From positions 248,001 to 312,000 of the forward strand of contig JAFTFT010000005.1 of NCBI GenBank assembly GCA_017458335.1: 64,000 nt of DNA. The letters are read 5' to 3'. Shown here one piece after another: positions 48,128 to 55,881 of this stretch (its first letter is position 1; every line of letters starts with the position of its first letter). The translations under genes and the position numbers were made by a program. A model generated the notes under the pieces. That model was not told the DNA's origin and searched no databases. It was given only the letters and a program-made list of their open reading frames with translations. Source of the DNA: Oscillospiraceae bacterium. GTDB lineage: Bacteria > Bacillota > Clostridia > Oscillospirales > Oscillospiraceae.

Positions 48128-48802
48128 TTATTTTTTCGCCATATAGTCCGCCACGGCGATCAGGTTCTCACGGAAGCTTCCCTCCGGCAGAAACTTCTTC
48201 TCGAACAGAGCGGAACCCATCGTAAAGGTCCAGGGACCGATATCGAACATGGTGTCGATCCGGGCAAAGCTGTTGATGCTGCCCGCGATGCAGATCCTGG
48301 CCGGAACCGCGGCGCAGAACTCATAGGCCAGCTTTTCTCCGTCCACCACATGGCGATAGGCGAGAATGTCAAAGCCCGTGACGCCCTTTTCCATCAGATC
48401 CTTCGCGTTCTGAATGATCTCTGCGTTGCTCCCTTCCAGGATGCTCGGGCTGCCGGAGACCTTCCCGACAAAGGGGAGATAGTCCATGCCGTTGTCCTTC
48501 AGCAGCTTGGCTACGCTGTCGTAATAGATGGTGCCCATCAGGTAGTCAAAGCCGCAGTCGATGGCGGTCTGCGCGCCGTCCAGGCAGCTTTCCTCGTCAT
48601 AGGTGACGACCTCAAGGAAGGTGGTCTTTCCGGCTGCCTTCATGGCCGCGGTCAGCGCTTTCATCTGGTCCTTCGGCAGGCCTACGTTCTTGAAGCCCCA
48701 GAGTTTGACGGCTTCAATGTCTTTGCATTCCTCGAATACTTCCGCGGCATTGGGCACCGTGACGTCATGGTGGGTCAGCATAACGATAATGTCGGGTCTC
48801 AT
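48128..48802 (-). CDS. TIM-barrel protein of unknown function
   Basis: 224 residues from ATG 48802 (CAGGAGG upstream). The pattern of beta strands and helices, with GSI near residue 186 (CIAGSINSFARIDTMFDIG) at the place of a phosphate-binding loop, suggests a HisA/TrpF/KDPG-aldolase-like barrel. The first strand reads DIIVMLTHHDVTVPNA. I cannot name a family. It is first gene of the operon with AraM-like enzyme 1 and has a DeoR-type motif 38-54 bases upstream, so it may be an aldolase or isomerase acting on the dehydrogenase product. Confidence 0.75.
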   Translation of the reverse strand: MRPDIIVMLTHHDVTVPNAAEVFEECKDIEAVKLWGFKNVGLPKDQMKALTAAMKAAGKTTFLEVVTYDEESCLDGAQTAIDCGFDYLMGTIYYDSVAKLLKDNGMDYLPFVGKVSGSPSILEGSNAEIIQNAKDLMEKGVTGFDILAYRHVVDGEKLAYEFCAAVPARICIAGSINSFARIDTMFDIGPWTFTMGSALFEKKFLPEGSFRENLIAVADYMAKK

Positions 48803-48839
48803 TGTTATTCCTCCTGTTTCGATAAATTTAAGTATTGAA

Positions 48840-48856
48840 TTGCGCGTTTCGCGCAA
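48840..48856. promoter_or_regulatory. Candidate DeoR operator A (perfect palindrome)
   Basis: TTGCGCG-TTT-CGCGCAA, a perfect inverted repeat, between the TIM-barrel start and the divergent deoR gene. Confidence 0.6.
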
Positions 48857-48943
48857 AATGGAAACCGATTAGGCCGAAATATAACCATATGTCATGACAA
48901 AAATGCGCAAAAATAATACTAAACACACTTTTTTCACTGTACA

Positions 48944-48964
48944 AATTGCGCGTTTTGGTATAAA
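48944..48964 (+). promoter_or_regulatory. Candidate DeoR operator C and -10 box of deoR
   Basis: AATTGCGCGTTTTGG (48944-48957) directly precedes TATAAA (48959-48964). Related half-sites lie at 48902-48911 and 48969-48977. Binding here would autoregulate deoR. Confidence 0.5.
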
Positions 48965-49003
48965 ATCATGCGTGTTTGAACTTGTAAAAGGGAAGTGAGC
49001 GCC

Positions 49004-49759
49004 ATGAAAACAGCCCGCCGGGAACAGAGAATCATCGGCCTGCTTGAGAGCCGGGGGGAGATATCGGTCGGCGAACTCAGCGAGATTCTGGATATCTCCG
49101 TCTCGACGCTGCGCAAGCAGCTTGCGGTGATGCAGCAGAACGGACTTCTGATCCGCACCTACGGCGGGGTCATGTCCGTCAACCGGGTACCGGACGAGAG
49201 TTTCGAGAGCAAGCTCCGCAAGAACGTGGCGGAAAAGCGCAAGATCGCGGAACGGGCCAGAGCCCTGGTGCCGAACGGCGCATCCATCGCGCTGGGCAGC
49301 GGGACCACGGTCTATGATCTCTGCAACCTCCTGGACGACCTGGACAGAGGGGTGATCTATTCCAACTCCATGCAGGCCTCGGACTATCTCGCCCGGGTCA
49401 ACAGCCTGGAAGTTCACATCTGCAGCGGCATCGTCCGGAGCCTGACCGGCTCCATCATCGGAAACGAGGTTGCCGAATACTTCCGGGGTCTGAAGCAGGT
49501 GGACTACGCCTTTATCGGCTGTGATGCGATCAACGCCGGCGGCGATGTGATGAGCGACAACGTCTCTGTCGCAACGGCGGAGCAGAACATTCTCTTCAGC
49601 GCGAAGCACCGTTATATCCTTTGTGACTCCTCCAAAATCGGCCAGTCGGCGGTGGCGCACATCACGAACCTGAAAAACTGTGACGGTCTGATCACCGGCT
49701 ACACCGGGAGCGAGATTACGGAGCGGTACAAAACGCTGACGGAAGTCCTCTACGTCTGA
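49004..49759 (+). CDS. DeoR-family transcriptional regulator
   Basis: 251 residues from ATG 49004 (ten bases after AAGGGA; GTG 48995 is too close). RREQRIIGLLESRGEISVGELSEILDISVSTLRKQL is the N-terminal winged helix, then the sugar-phosphate-sensing domain with NGASIALGSGTTVYDLCNLL (phosphate-binding) and DYAFIGCDAIN. DeoR proteins usually sense a phosphorylated pathway intermediate. It is divergent from the TIM-barrel/AraM-like operon, and its tail overlaps the convergent small gene by ten bases. Confidence 0.94.
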   Translation: MKTARREQRIIGLLESRGEISVGELSEILDISVSTLRKQLAVMQQNGLLIRTYGGVMSVNRVPDESFESKLRKNVAEKRKIAERARALVPNGASIALGSGTTVYDLCNLLDDLDRGVIYSNSMQASDYLARVNSLEVHICSGIVRSLTGSIIGNEVAEYFRGLKQVDYAFIGCDAINAGGDVMSDNVSVATAEQNILFSAKHRYILCDSSKIGQSAVAHITNLKNCDGLITGYTGSEITERYKTLTEVLYV

Positions 49760-50127
49760 CCCGGTCCCAGGGCCTCCAGAAGAACCTCATATTCCCGCGC
49801 CTCCCCCTCCGAGAGATCGGAGGGGTTTATGTTTCGCAGAAGCTCACCTGCGGCCGCTTCTTCTCCGTGCTCATATAGCACACCTGCCCGGATGAAGCGC
49901 AATGATTCGGGCTTATACTTTTCCATCCAGGCCCGGGAGAGGATCAGGCGTTCCGCCGCCTCGAAGCGCCCCGAAGCCGCGAGCCGCTGGGCGGGGACGC
50001 CGGAGAGCAGCAGCGCCAGCAGCAGCAGCGTGACCCCCGCGACGATCCGCCACCAGGACATTTTCCCGAGCGGCCGCCAGGTCCGCTGTGCGCGGATCTG
50101 CCGGTAGACAGCGGTTCGGTTGTTCAT
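49750..50127 (-). CDS. Small single-pass membrane protein at the end of the TRAP3 operon
   Basis: 125 residues. One helix (WWRIVAGVTLLLLALLLSG, residues about 25-43), then a soluble helical region, ERAAAGELLRNINPSDLSEGEA-like, resembling a TPR. Starts three bases after the dctM stop, so co-transcribed; its stop lies inside the convergent deoR gene. I do not recognise the family; perhaps an accessory subunit of the TRAP3 transporter. Confidence 0.7.
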   Translation of the reverse strand: MNNRTAVYRQIRAQRTWRPLGKMSWWRIVAGVTLLLLALLLSGVPAQRLAASGRFEAAERLILSRAWMEKYKPESLRFIRAGVLYEHGEEAAAGELLRNINPSDLSEGEAREYEVLLEALGPGQT

Positions 50128-50130
50128 GGC

Positions 50131-51420
50131 TCACATGGGTCCGAGGAGCAGGTCGGGCAGCCAGGTGCAGAAGCCGGGGATGAAGGTGACCATCAGGATC
50201 ACGATCAGGTCGACCAGGATCATGACCATCATCCACGGGATCAGCTTGGTGACGCCGGTCTTGACAACCGTGACCGTCACGAAGAGGTAGGAGCCCACCG
50301 GCGGGGTCAGACCGCCGACGATGGTGCAAAGCGTAAAGAACAGGCCGAACTGGACCATGTTCATTCCAAGCTTCTGAAGCAGGGGATAAACCAGCGGCAG
50401 AACCACGGGCATGACGGCCACCGGCTCCATGAAACAGCCGATCAGCAGCACAAACGCCCCGACGAGGAGCATGATCACGGTGGCGTTGCCGGAAGACACG
50501 CTCATCAGCCACTCCTGAAAGATCTTGCCGAAGCCCTCGACGGTGAAGATGTAGGCAAACATCGTGGAAGCGGCATAGAGGGAGAGAATCTGGCCGGTTC
50601 CCTGCGCGGCCGAGAAGAGAACGTCCCGGATCTTCTTCAGGCTCAGGTCCTTGTAGAAAACCAGCCCGACGATCAGGCCGTAGACGCAGGCGACGGCGCC
50701 CGCCTCGGTGGGGGTGCAGAACCCGGCGGTGATGCCCACGATGATGATCAGCGGCATCAGCAGGGCCCAGAAGCATTCGTACAGGGCACGGAGGACCTTC
50801 TTGATCTCGAACTTCCCGCCGTAGTCGATGTTGTGCTTCTTGGCATAGAAGTGGCAGATGATCATCAGGATGATGCCGATGACAAAGCCCGGGGTATAGC
50901 CCGCCAGGAACATCCGCGTGATGGACAGCCCCGTGATGGCGGCGAACATGATCATGACATTGCCCGGCGGAATGATCGGCGCGGTGGAGGCGGCACCGGC
51001 GATCATGGCGCCGGTGAATTCTTTCTTATACCCGATTTTCTCCATATCCGGCGCGGTGATGGAACCGATGGCTGCCACGGCCGCCGTACCGGAGCCGGAG
51101 ACCGCGCCGAAGACCATGTTGGCGGCGACGCAGACGATGCCGACACCGCCGCGCAGCCAGCTGAACAGCGCCGAGCAGAACTGGATGATGCGCTTGGAGA
51201 GGCCGCCCTGGTTCATGATCGCGCCGGAGATCATGAAGAAGGGGATCGCCATCAGGGTAAAGGAGTTGATGCCGCTGATGAAGCCGCGGCAGTTCATGTA
51301 CATCGGCAGGCTGCCGTTGCCGAGCAGCACGGCAAGGAAACCCGCGCCGAGGAGGGAAAAGGTGATGGGCACGCCGAGGAACATCAGGGCGAGCAGCGAG
51401 ATACAGGCGATAATCAGCAT
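50131..51420 (-). CDS. dctM: TRAP3 transporter large permease (DctM)
   Basis: 429 residues. NMVFGAVSGSGTAAVAAIGSI and AASTAPIIPPGNVMIMFAAITG place it in the DctM family; the end has VGGLTPPVGSYLFVTVTVV. Its sequence differs more from TRAP1 and TRAP2 DctM than they do from each other. Adjacent to dctQ without a gap. Confidence 0.95.
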   Translation of the reverse strand: MLIIACISLLALMFLGVPITFSLLGAGFLAVLLGNGSLPMYMNCRGFISGINSFTLMAIPFFMISGAIMNQGGLSKRIIQFCSALFSWLRGGVGIVCVAANMVFGAVSGSGTAAVAAIGSITAPDMEKIGYKKEFTGAMIAGAASTAPIIPPGNVMIMFAAITGLSITRMFLAGYTPGFVIGIILMIICHFYAKKHNIDYGGKFEIKKVLRALYECFWALLMPLIIIVGITAGFCTPTEAGAVACVYGLIVGLVFYKDLSLKKIRDVLFSAAQGTGQILSLYAASTMFAYIFTVEGFGKIFQEWLMSVSSGNATVIMLLVGAFVLLIGCFMEPVAVMPVVLPLVYPLLQKLGMNMVQFGLFFTLCTIVGGLTPPVGSYLFVTVTVVKTGVTKLIPWMMVMILVDLIVILMVTFIPGFCTWLPDLLLGPM

Positions 51421-51990
51421 TTACGCGTCCACCTTCCCTTCTTCCAGTTCTTTTTCGTGTTCGTTGATCTGTTCATATTCGCTTTTTTCCTCGGTGCCGT
51501 TCCACAGGGCGACGACCCTGCCCGGCGTGATGCGCAGATAGCCCAGCACCATGGCGATGGAGCCCACCACATAGGCGTCATACAGCACCCACTGGGGCCA
51601 TTTGGTGCCGGTGAGCTTCATCGGCGCATAGATTTTGACCATCTGAAACGCGGCGGGAAGCAGCAGCAGCAGGAAGGCGCAGGCGAGGCCTCGGGTGAGG
51701 GCGTAGAGGACGGCCTTGACCTTTGGGTTTTTCACCAGCTCCTGCAGCAGGTCCAGGGTGACGTGGTCGTCCGCCCGAGCCGTCAGCGAGGCGCCGACGC
51801 AGGTGACCCAGACGGCGCAGAGGATGACGATCTCCTCCGCCGCGCGGAAGGAGTGGTGGAAGGCATAGCGTCCGACGGTGTTGACAAAGCAGACCGCGAT
51901 CATGGCCGCCAGCAGCAACGCGCAGAAGTACTTGGTGATCAGCTCCACCGCATCGTCGATCCTGCGGTAAACCTCTAATACTTTTTTCAT
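51421..51990 (-). CDS. dctQ: TRAP3 transporter small permease (DctQ)
   Basis: 189 residues, four helices; VNTVGRYAFHHSFRAAEEIVILCAVWVT is the DctQ pattern. The C-terminus is highly charged (EEKSEYEQINEHEKELEEGK). Abuts dctM directly. Confidence 0.92.
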   Translation of the reverse strand: MKKVLEVYRRIDDAVELITKYFCALLLAAMIAVCFVNTVGRYAFHHSFRAAEEIVILCAVWVTCVGASLTARADDHVTLDLLQELVKNPKVKAVLYALTRGLACAFLLLLLPAAFQMVKIYAPMKLTGTKWPQWVLYDAYVVGSIAMVLGYLRITPGRVVALWNGTEEKSEYEQINEHEKELEEGKVDA

Positions 51991-52058
51991 AACTCGCTCT
52001 CTTTCTGCTTCGATTCTGTGATGCGTTCAACAGAAACGGGACAGGGCGGCGCCATGAA

Positions 52059-52092
52059 TTTCCGGAGAGCCCGGAAAGGGGCTCTCCGGAAA
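52059..52092 (-). promoter_or_regulatory. Intercistronic hairpin between TRAP3 dctP and dctQ
   Basis: TTTCCGGAGAGCCC / GGGCTCTCCGGAAA stem with a five- to six-base loop, the third such element in the same position of a TRAP operon. Confidence 0.65.
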
Positions 52093-52123
52093 AGGGACGC
52101 CGGATTGATTTCAGACGGAAGCC

Positions 52124-53170
52124 TTACTTGGTGTTGTTCGCGACGTAGTCAAGCGCCTCGGCGAAGACGTCTTCAACGCCCCATTCGGCGATCTTGCCGT
52201 CACGGTACGGGGCATCGGCGGACTTGAAGCCCTCGAAGGCTTCTGCGCTCGGGGTGATGACCTCGACGCCGGCGGCCTTGATGTCGTCCAGCAGCGCGGC
52301 GTTCACGGTCTCGCGGTCATAGCACTGCTCCACGCACTTCTCCTTGAACACGCTGATGAGGATCTCCTGCAGGTCGGCGGGCAGCTTCTCGAGGTTTGCC
52401 TTGTTGATCATCAGGAGGTTCAGCGAGGCGATGTGATAGGTCTCGGTGTACCAGTGGAAGCCCTCCTGCTGGCCGCGGGCAAGGATGGAGGCCGGGTCGG
52501 ACTCAAAGCCCTCGATGGTCCCGTTGGCAAGGCCGGTGATGACCTGGGAGGAGCTCATCGCCGTGGGGGCGCAGCCCCAGCCTTCGACGGTGGACATGTA
52601 GACCTCGGACTGCGGCACACGGATGCGCAGGCCCTTGCAGTCATCCACGGTATTGACCGGGAACTTCTCCGCGGTGCAGAGGCAGCGGATGCCCTGGCTC
52701 ATGGCGCCCAGGCAGTACAGGCCGATGCCGGCCTCTTCCAGCTGCTTGTTGGTCAGGTCGGGAAGAATCTCACCCAGGGCGTTCATCTGGGGATAGTTGT
52801 CCACAACATACGGAAGCTCGGACCAGCCAATGGCGTCGATGCTGCCGACCGTGCCCCAGACGGAGGGGCCGGAGAGGCTCATGTCGACGGTGCCCGCGAA
52901 GACCTGCGGGATCAGCTCTTCCTCGCTGCCCATGACACCGGCCGGAACGCAGTCGATCTTCAGGCGGCCGCCGGACTTCTCTTCCACTTCGGCGATGGCC
53001 TTGTTGATCCACAGGGACTCATGGCCGCCGGAAGCCTCATCCGCGAAGATGTGATAGAAGTTCAGGGTGTAGACGTCATCCTTTTCCGAGATCGCATAGG
53101 ATGGGGCGGCCAGAGCCACGAGCAGAACCAGCGCGATGGCGAAGGCCAGAAGTTTTTTCATGCTTTTCAT
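52124..53170 (-). CDS. dctP: TRAP3 solute-binding protein (DctP)
   Basis: 348 residues; ATG 53170 is six bases from AAGGAGG. Signal peptide MKSMKKLLAFAIALVLLVALA ends at APSYA before ISEKD; no lipobox. DctP motifs: GLRIRVPQSEVYMSTVEGWGCAPTAMS and ITGLANGTIEGFESD. Ligand unknown. Divergent from AraM-like enzyme 2, with a DeoR-type motif in the shared region. Confidence 0.93.
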   Translation of the reverse strand: MKSMKKLLAFAIALVLLVALAAPSYAISEKDDVYTLNFYHIFADEASGGHESLWINKAIAEVEEKSGGRLKIDCVPAGVMGSEEELIPQVFAGTVDMSLSGPSVWGTVGSIDAIGWSELPYVVDNYPQMNALGEILPDLTNKQLEEAGIGLYCLGAMSQGIRCLCTAEKFPVNTVDDCKGLRIRVPQSEVYMSTVEGWGCAPTAMSSSQVITGLANGTIEGFESDPASILARGQQEGFHWYTETYHIASLNLLMINKANLEKLPADLQEILISVFKEKCVEQCYDRETVNAALLDDIKAAGVEVITPSAEAFEGFKSADAPYRDGKIAEWGVEDVFAEALDYVANNTK

Positions 53171-53282
53171 TGGGATCCTCCTTAAAGTATGATTTGCGTG
53201 TTTTTTTGCTCCGCCTGCCGATGGAGTTCATCGGGGAAAAGGAACGAAGCCTCGGCAAGTTGAACAAATAACAGCTAAAATA

Positions 53283-53311
53283 ATTCTATATTTCAAGGGG
53301 GTTACTGTCAA
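53283..53311 (-). promoter_or_regulatory. Promoter of the TRAP3 operon
   Basis: Minus strand TTGACA (53306-53311), 17-base spacer, TAGAAT (53283-53288). Confidence 0.8.
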
Positions 53312-53357
53312 TATAACCAAAAAACGAGAAAAAGACCAGAAAGTTCGTCTGAAACCG

Positions 53358-53381
53358 AAAATGCGCGAAACACGCGTTTTC
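53358..53381. promoter_or_regulatory. Candidate DeoR operator E
   Basis: An imperfect inverted repeat with GCGCGAAA and ACGCGTTT half-sites between the TRAP3 and AraM-like 2 promoters. The 430-base divergent gap otherwise holds the two promoters and no gene. Confidence 0.5.
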
Positions 53382-53502
53382 AGGAAAGAAAGCGACCTTT
53401 GTTTTATGCAGTTTCCCTAAAAAACATACAGAAAATTTGAGTTTTTATCCTCATGCGAGAATTTTTGAAGAATGATGAAAGTTCTGCATGGATTCTTTTC
53501 TG

Positions 53503-53531
53503 TTGACATTTTGGTGAAGTTGAAGTATCTT
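53503..53531 (+). promoter_or_regulatory. Promoter of AraM-like gene 2
   Basis: TTGACA (53503-53508) and TATCTT (53526-53531) with a 17-base spacer, about 70 bases before the start codon. Confidence 0.7.
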
Positions 53532-53600
53532 TTCTACAGATATTCCGCTTTTTCACATATAGACCTGTCTAAAAGTCACAAAAAGGAGAAAGTTTGCCCT

Positions 53601-54839
53601 ATGATTATGAACTGCGCACAGTACACCGGCCCCTGCCGCTGCGGCCGGACCCACACCCTGGAGACGAAGAAGGTCGTCGTCGACTACGGCGCCCTGGACC
53701 ATTTTGAGGAGTATATGGAAGAGCTCGGCCTCACCGGCCGGCGGGCGGTGGTCTATGATACCGTCATCTACAAGCTGACCGAAGGCAAGCACGTCAAGGC
53801 CGACCAGGAGATCGTCCTCGAGTCCAAGGGCCTCTTCTCCGAAAAGGGCCTGATTGAGAACATGATGAAGCAGCTCGACCACCCCGATGTGATCGTGGCC
53901 TTCGGCGCCGGCACCATCATGGACTTCGGCCGCTACCCCGCCTACCAGTTGGGGATTCCCTTCGTCGCGGTCCCGACGCTCGCCAGCTCTGACGGCTTTA
54001 CGGCGAACATCTGCTCCATCGTCATCGACGGCCAGAAGAAGTCCATTCCCATGAAGGCACCGGAACTGGTGGTTGCCGACCTCGACATCATCAAGGGCGC
54101 CCCTGCCCGTCTGGTGGCCAGCGGCATCAACGACATCCTGGCCAAGTACATCTCCCTGGTCGACTGGCGCATCGCGAAGATCGTGGACGGCGAGTACTAC
54201 TGCCCCATGGTCGCGGACCTGGCCGAGCACGCGCTGAAGCTGATGCAGGACGCGGCCGACAAGTACGCCGCCACCGGCGTTGCCGACCACGAGGCCATGA
54301 CCATGGCCCAGATGGAGAGCGGCCTTACGATGCAGCTGCTGGATCACTCCCGCGCCGCCTCCGGGGCGGAGCATCTGATGGCCCACCTGGTGGAGATGAA
54401 GCCGCCGCGCTTTGAGAAGGCCGAGGGCATCCACGGCGAGTGCGTGGGCGTCGGCACCTTCCGCTGCTGCCAGCTCTACCACGAGCTGGCGGAGAAGACC
54501 CCGAAGGCCAAACCCTTCGAGCCGCTCACCCGCGACTGGGTGCTGGAGAAGTTCGGCGAGCGCCTCTGCGACGGCATCATGAAGGAGAACGAGAACGACG
54601 TCCTCGGCACCTTTGATCCGCAGAACATCGTCGACCACTGGGATGAGATTAAGGAGCTGATCGCGACGATCCCGCCGGTGGAGAAGATGGAGAAGCTCTA
54701 CAAGGACTGCGGCTGCAAGTACCTGCCGGAGCACATCGGCATCGACCCGTCCCTGAAGGACGAGATGCTGCCCATCTCCGCCGCCATCCGCAACCGTCTG
54801 ACCCTGGTGCGCATGCTGCGCGTGCTGGATTTTGAATAA
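53601..54839 (+). CDS. AraM/sn-glycerol-1-phosphate-dehydrogenase-like enzyme 2
   Basis: 412 residues from ATG 53601 (AGGAG twelve bases upstream), the usual family length. N-terminal CRCGRTHTLETKKVVVDYGAL is a common motif in clostridial members; GAGTIMDFGRYPAYQLGIPFVAVPT is the cofactor loop, and metal ligands probably include Asp in GINDILA and His in GAEHLMAHLVEM and GIHGECVGVGTF. The enzyme likely interconverts a dihydroxyacetone phosphate-like ketone and a glycerol-1-phosphate-like polyol. Distinct from enzyme 1, so the two are not a recent duplication. Confidence 0.88.
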   Translation: MIMNCAQYTGPCRCGRTHTLETKKVVVDYGALDHFEEYMEELGLTGRRAVVYDTVIYKLTEGKHVKADQEIVLESKGLFSEKGLIENMMKQLDHPDVIVAFGAGTIMDFGRYPAYQLGIPFVAVPTLASSDGFTANICSIVIDGQKKSIPMKAPELVVADLDIIKGAPARLVASGINDILAKYISLVDWRIAKIVDGEYYCPMVADLAEHALKLMQDAADKYAATGVADHEAMTMAQMESGLTMQLLDHSRAASGAEHLMAHLVEMKPPRFEKAEGIHGECVGVGTFRCCQLYHELAEKTPKAKPFEPLTRDWVLEKFGERLCDGIMKENENDVLGTFDPQNIVDHWDEIKELIATIPPVEKMEKLYKDCGCKYLPEHIGIDPSLKDEMLPISAAIRNRLTLVRMLRVLDFE

Positions 54840-54943
54840 GCCGGCCCGGCCGTTCCGGCCCGGGCTTCGGCCGGGCGCCGGATCAAACGCTGAACCAATC
54901 ATCAAAAGTATAATCAAAATATAATCAATCGAACCGAATATGC

Positions 54944-54974
54944 TTCCCCCGCTGACCGCGGGGGAATGCGTTTT
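54944..54974 (+). terminator. Probable terminator of AraM-like gene 2
   Basis: TTCCCCCGC / GCGGGGGAA stem, four-base loop, then TGCGTTTT; about 100 bases after the stop, within a GC-rich stretch with no other gene. Confidence 0.6.
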
Positions 54975-54994
54975 CCCGGGAAAGGGGAATGAAT

Positions 54995-55747
54995 ATGCAT
55001 CTGCCCGACGCACTGACGATCCGGGACATGTTTCTTGGAAATCTCGATCTGCAGCAGAATATCGACTTCTGCCTGCGGCTTCTGCTCGCCTGTATCTGCG
55101 GCGCCTCCATCGGCGTCGAGCGCAGCAAGCACTTCAAGGAAGCCGGCGTGCGCACGCACGTGATTGTCTGCATGGGCGCGGCCCTCGCGATGATCGTGTC
55201 GAAATACGGCTTTGTGGACCTGACGCTTACCGACGGCACGCCGTTTCCCGGCACGCGCGGCGCGGACCCCGCCCGTGTGGCGGCCCAGGTGGTCAGCGGC
55301 ATCAGCTTTCTGGGCGCCGGCGTCATCTTCAAGCGCGAGGGTCTGGTCCGGGGGCTCACGACGGCGGCGGGCATCTGGGTCACGGCGGCCATCGGTCTCG
55401 CGGTCGGCTCGGGCATGCTGGTGATCGGTCTCTTTGCCGCGCTGGTGGTCTGCATCCTGCAGATCCTGATGCACAAGTTTATCTTCGGACCGGACGCCTA
55501 TGCCACGAACCAGCTCCACTTCACCGTGAAGAACGGCTATGAGTTCAACCACGCTCTGACCAAACAGCTCGAGGAGTGGGACGGCACCGTGCTCGAGAGC
55601 GCCTTCTCCCGCAACCAGGAGGACGGCACCACGGACTATGACCTGACGGTCCGCCGCCGGAAGGAGATCAGCTATTCCGAGATGAAGGAGTTCATCGCCA
55701 AGCACGAGGAGATCATTTCCGCCACCAACAGCTCGGCCAAGAAGTAA
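54995..55747 (+). CDS. MgtC/SapB family membrane protein
   Basis: 250 residues from ATG 54995 (AAAGGGGA six bases upstream). Helices near residues 24-44, 50-68, 98-118 and 130-160. RLLLACICGASIGVERSKHFKEAGVRTHVIVCMGAAL and GISFLGAGVIFKREGLVRGLTTAAGIWVTAAIG are the family core, and a soluble ACT-like tail follows. MgtC-like proteins are linked to growth at low magnesium and to ATP synthase or envelope homeostasis; the exact function is unknown. Confidence 0.92.
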   Translation: MHLPDALTIRDMFLGNLDLQQNIDFCLRLLLACICGASIGVERSKHFKEAGVRTHVIVCMGAALAMIVSKYGFVDLTLTDGTPFPGTRGADPARVAAQVVSGISFLGAGVIFKREGLVRGLTTAAGIWVTAAIGLAVGSGMLVIGLFAALVVCILQILMHKFIFGPDAYATNQLHFTVKNGYEFNHALTKQLEEWDGTVLESAFSRNQEDGTTDYDLTVRRRKEISYSEMKEFIAKHEEIISATNSSAKK

Positions 55748-55763
55748 GCCTGGCCCGCGTCAG

Positions 55764-55806
55764 AAGAGCGAAACTTCCCGAAACGGGACGGTTTCGCTCT
55801 TTTCTT
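55764..55806 (+). terminator. Terminator of the MgtC-like gene
   Basis: AAGAGCGAAAC / GTTTCGCTCTT arms with an inner CCCG/CGGG pairing, followed by TTCTTTC. Confidence 0.85.
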
Positions 55807-55881
55807 TCGGGAAAGACTGTGGTAGAATAGCCGGCGGAACACGGACGACAGCAATGTAAGGAACATCGGAGGGAACAGCTT

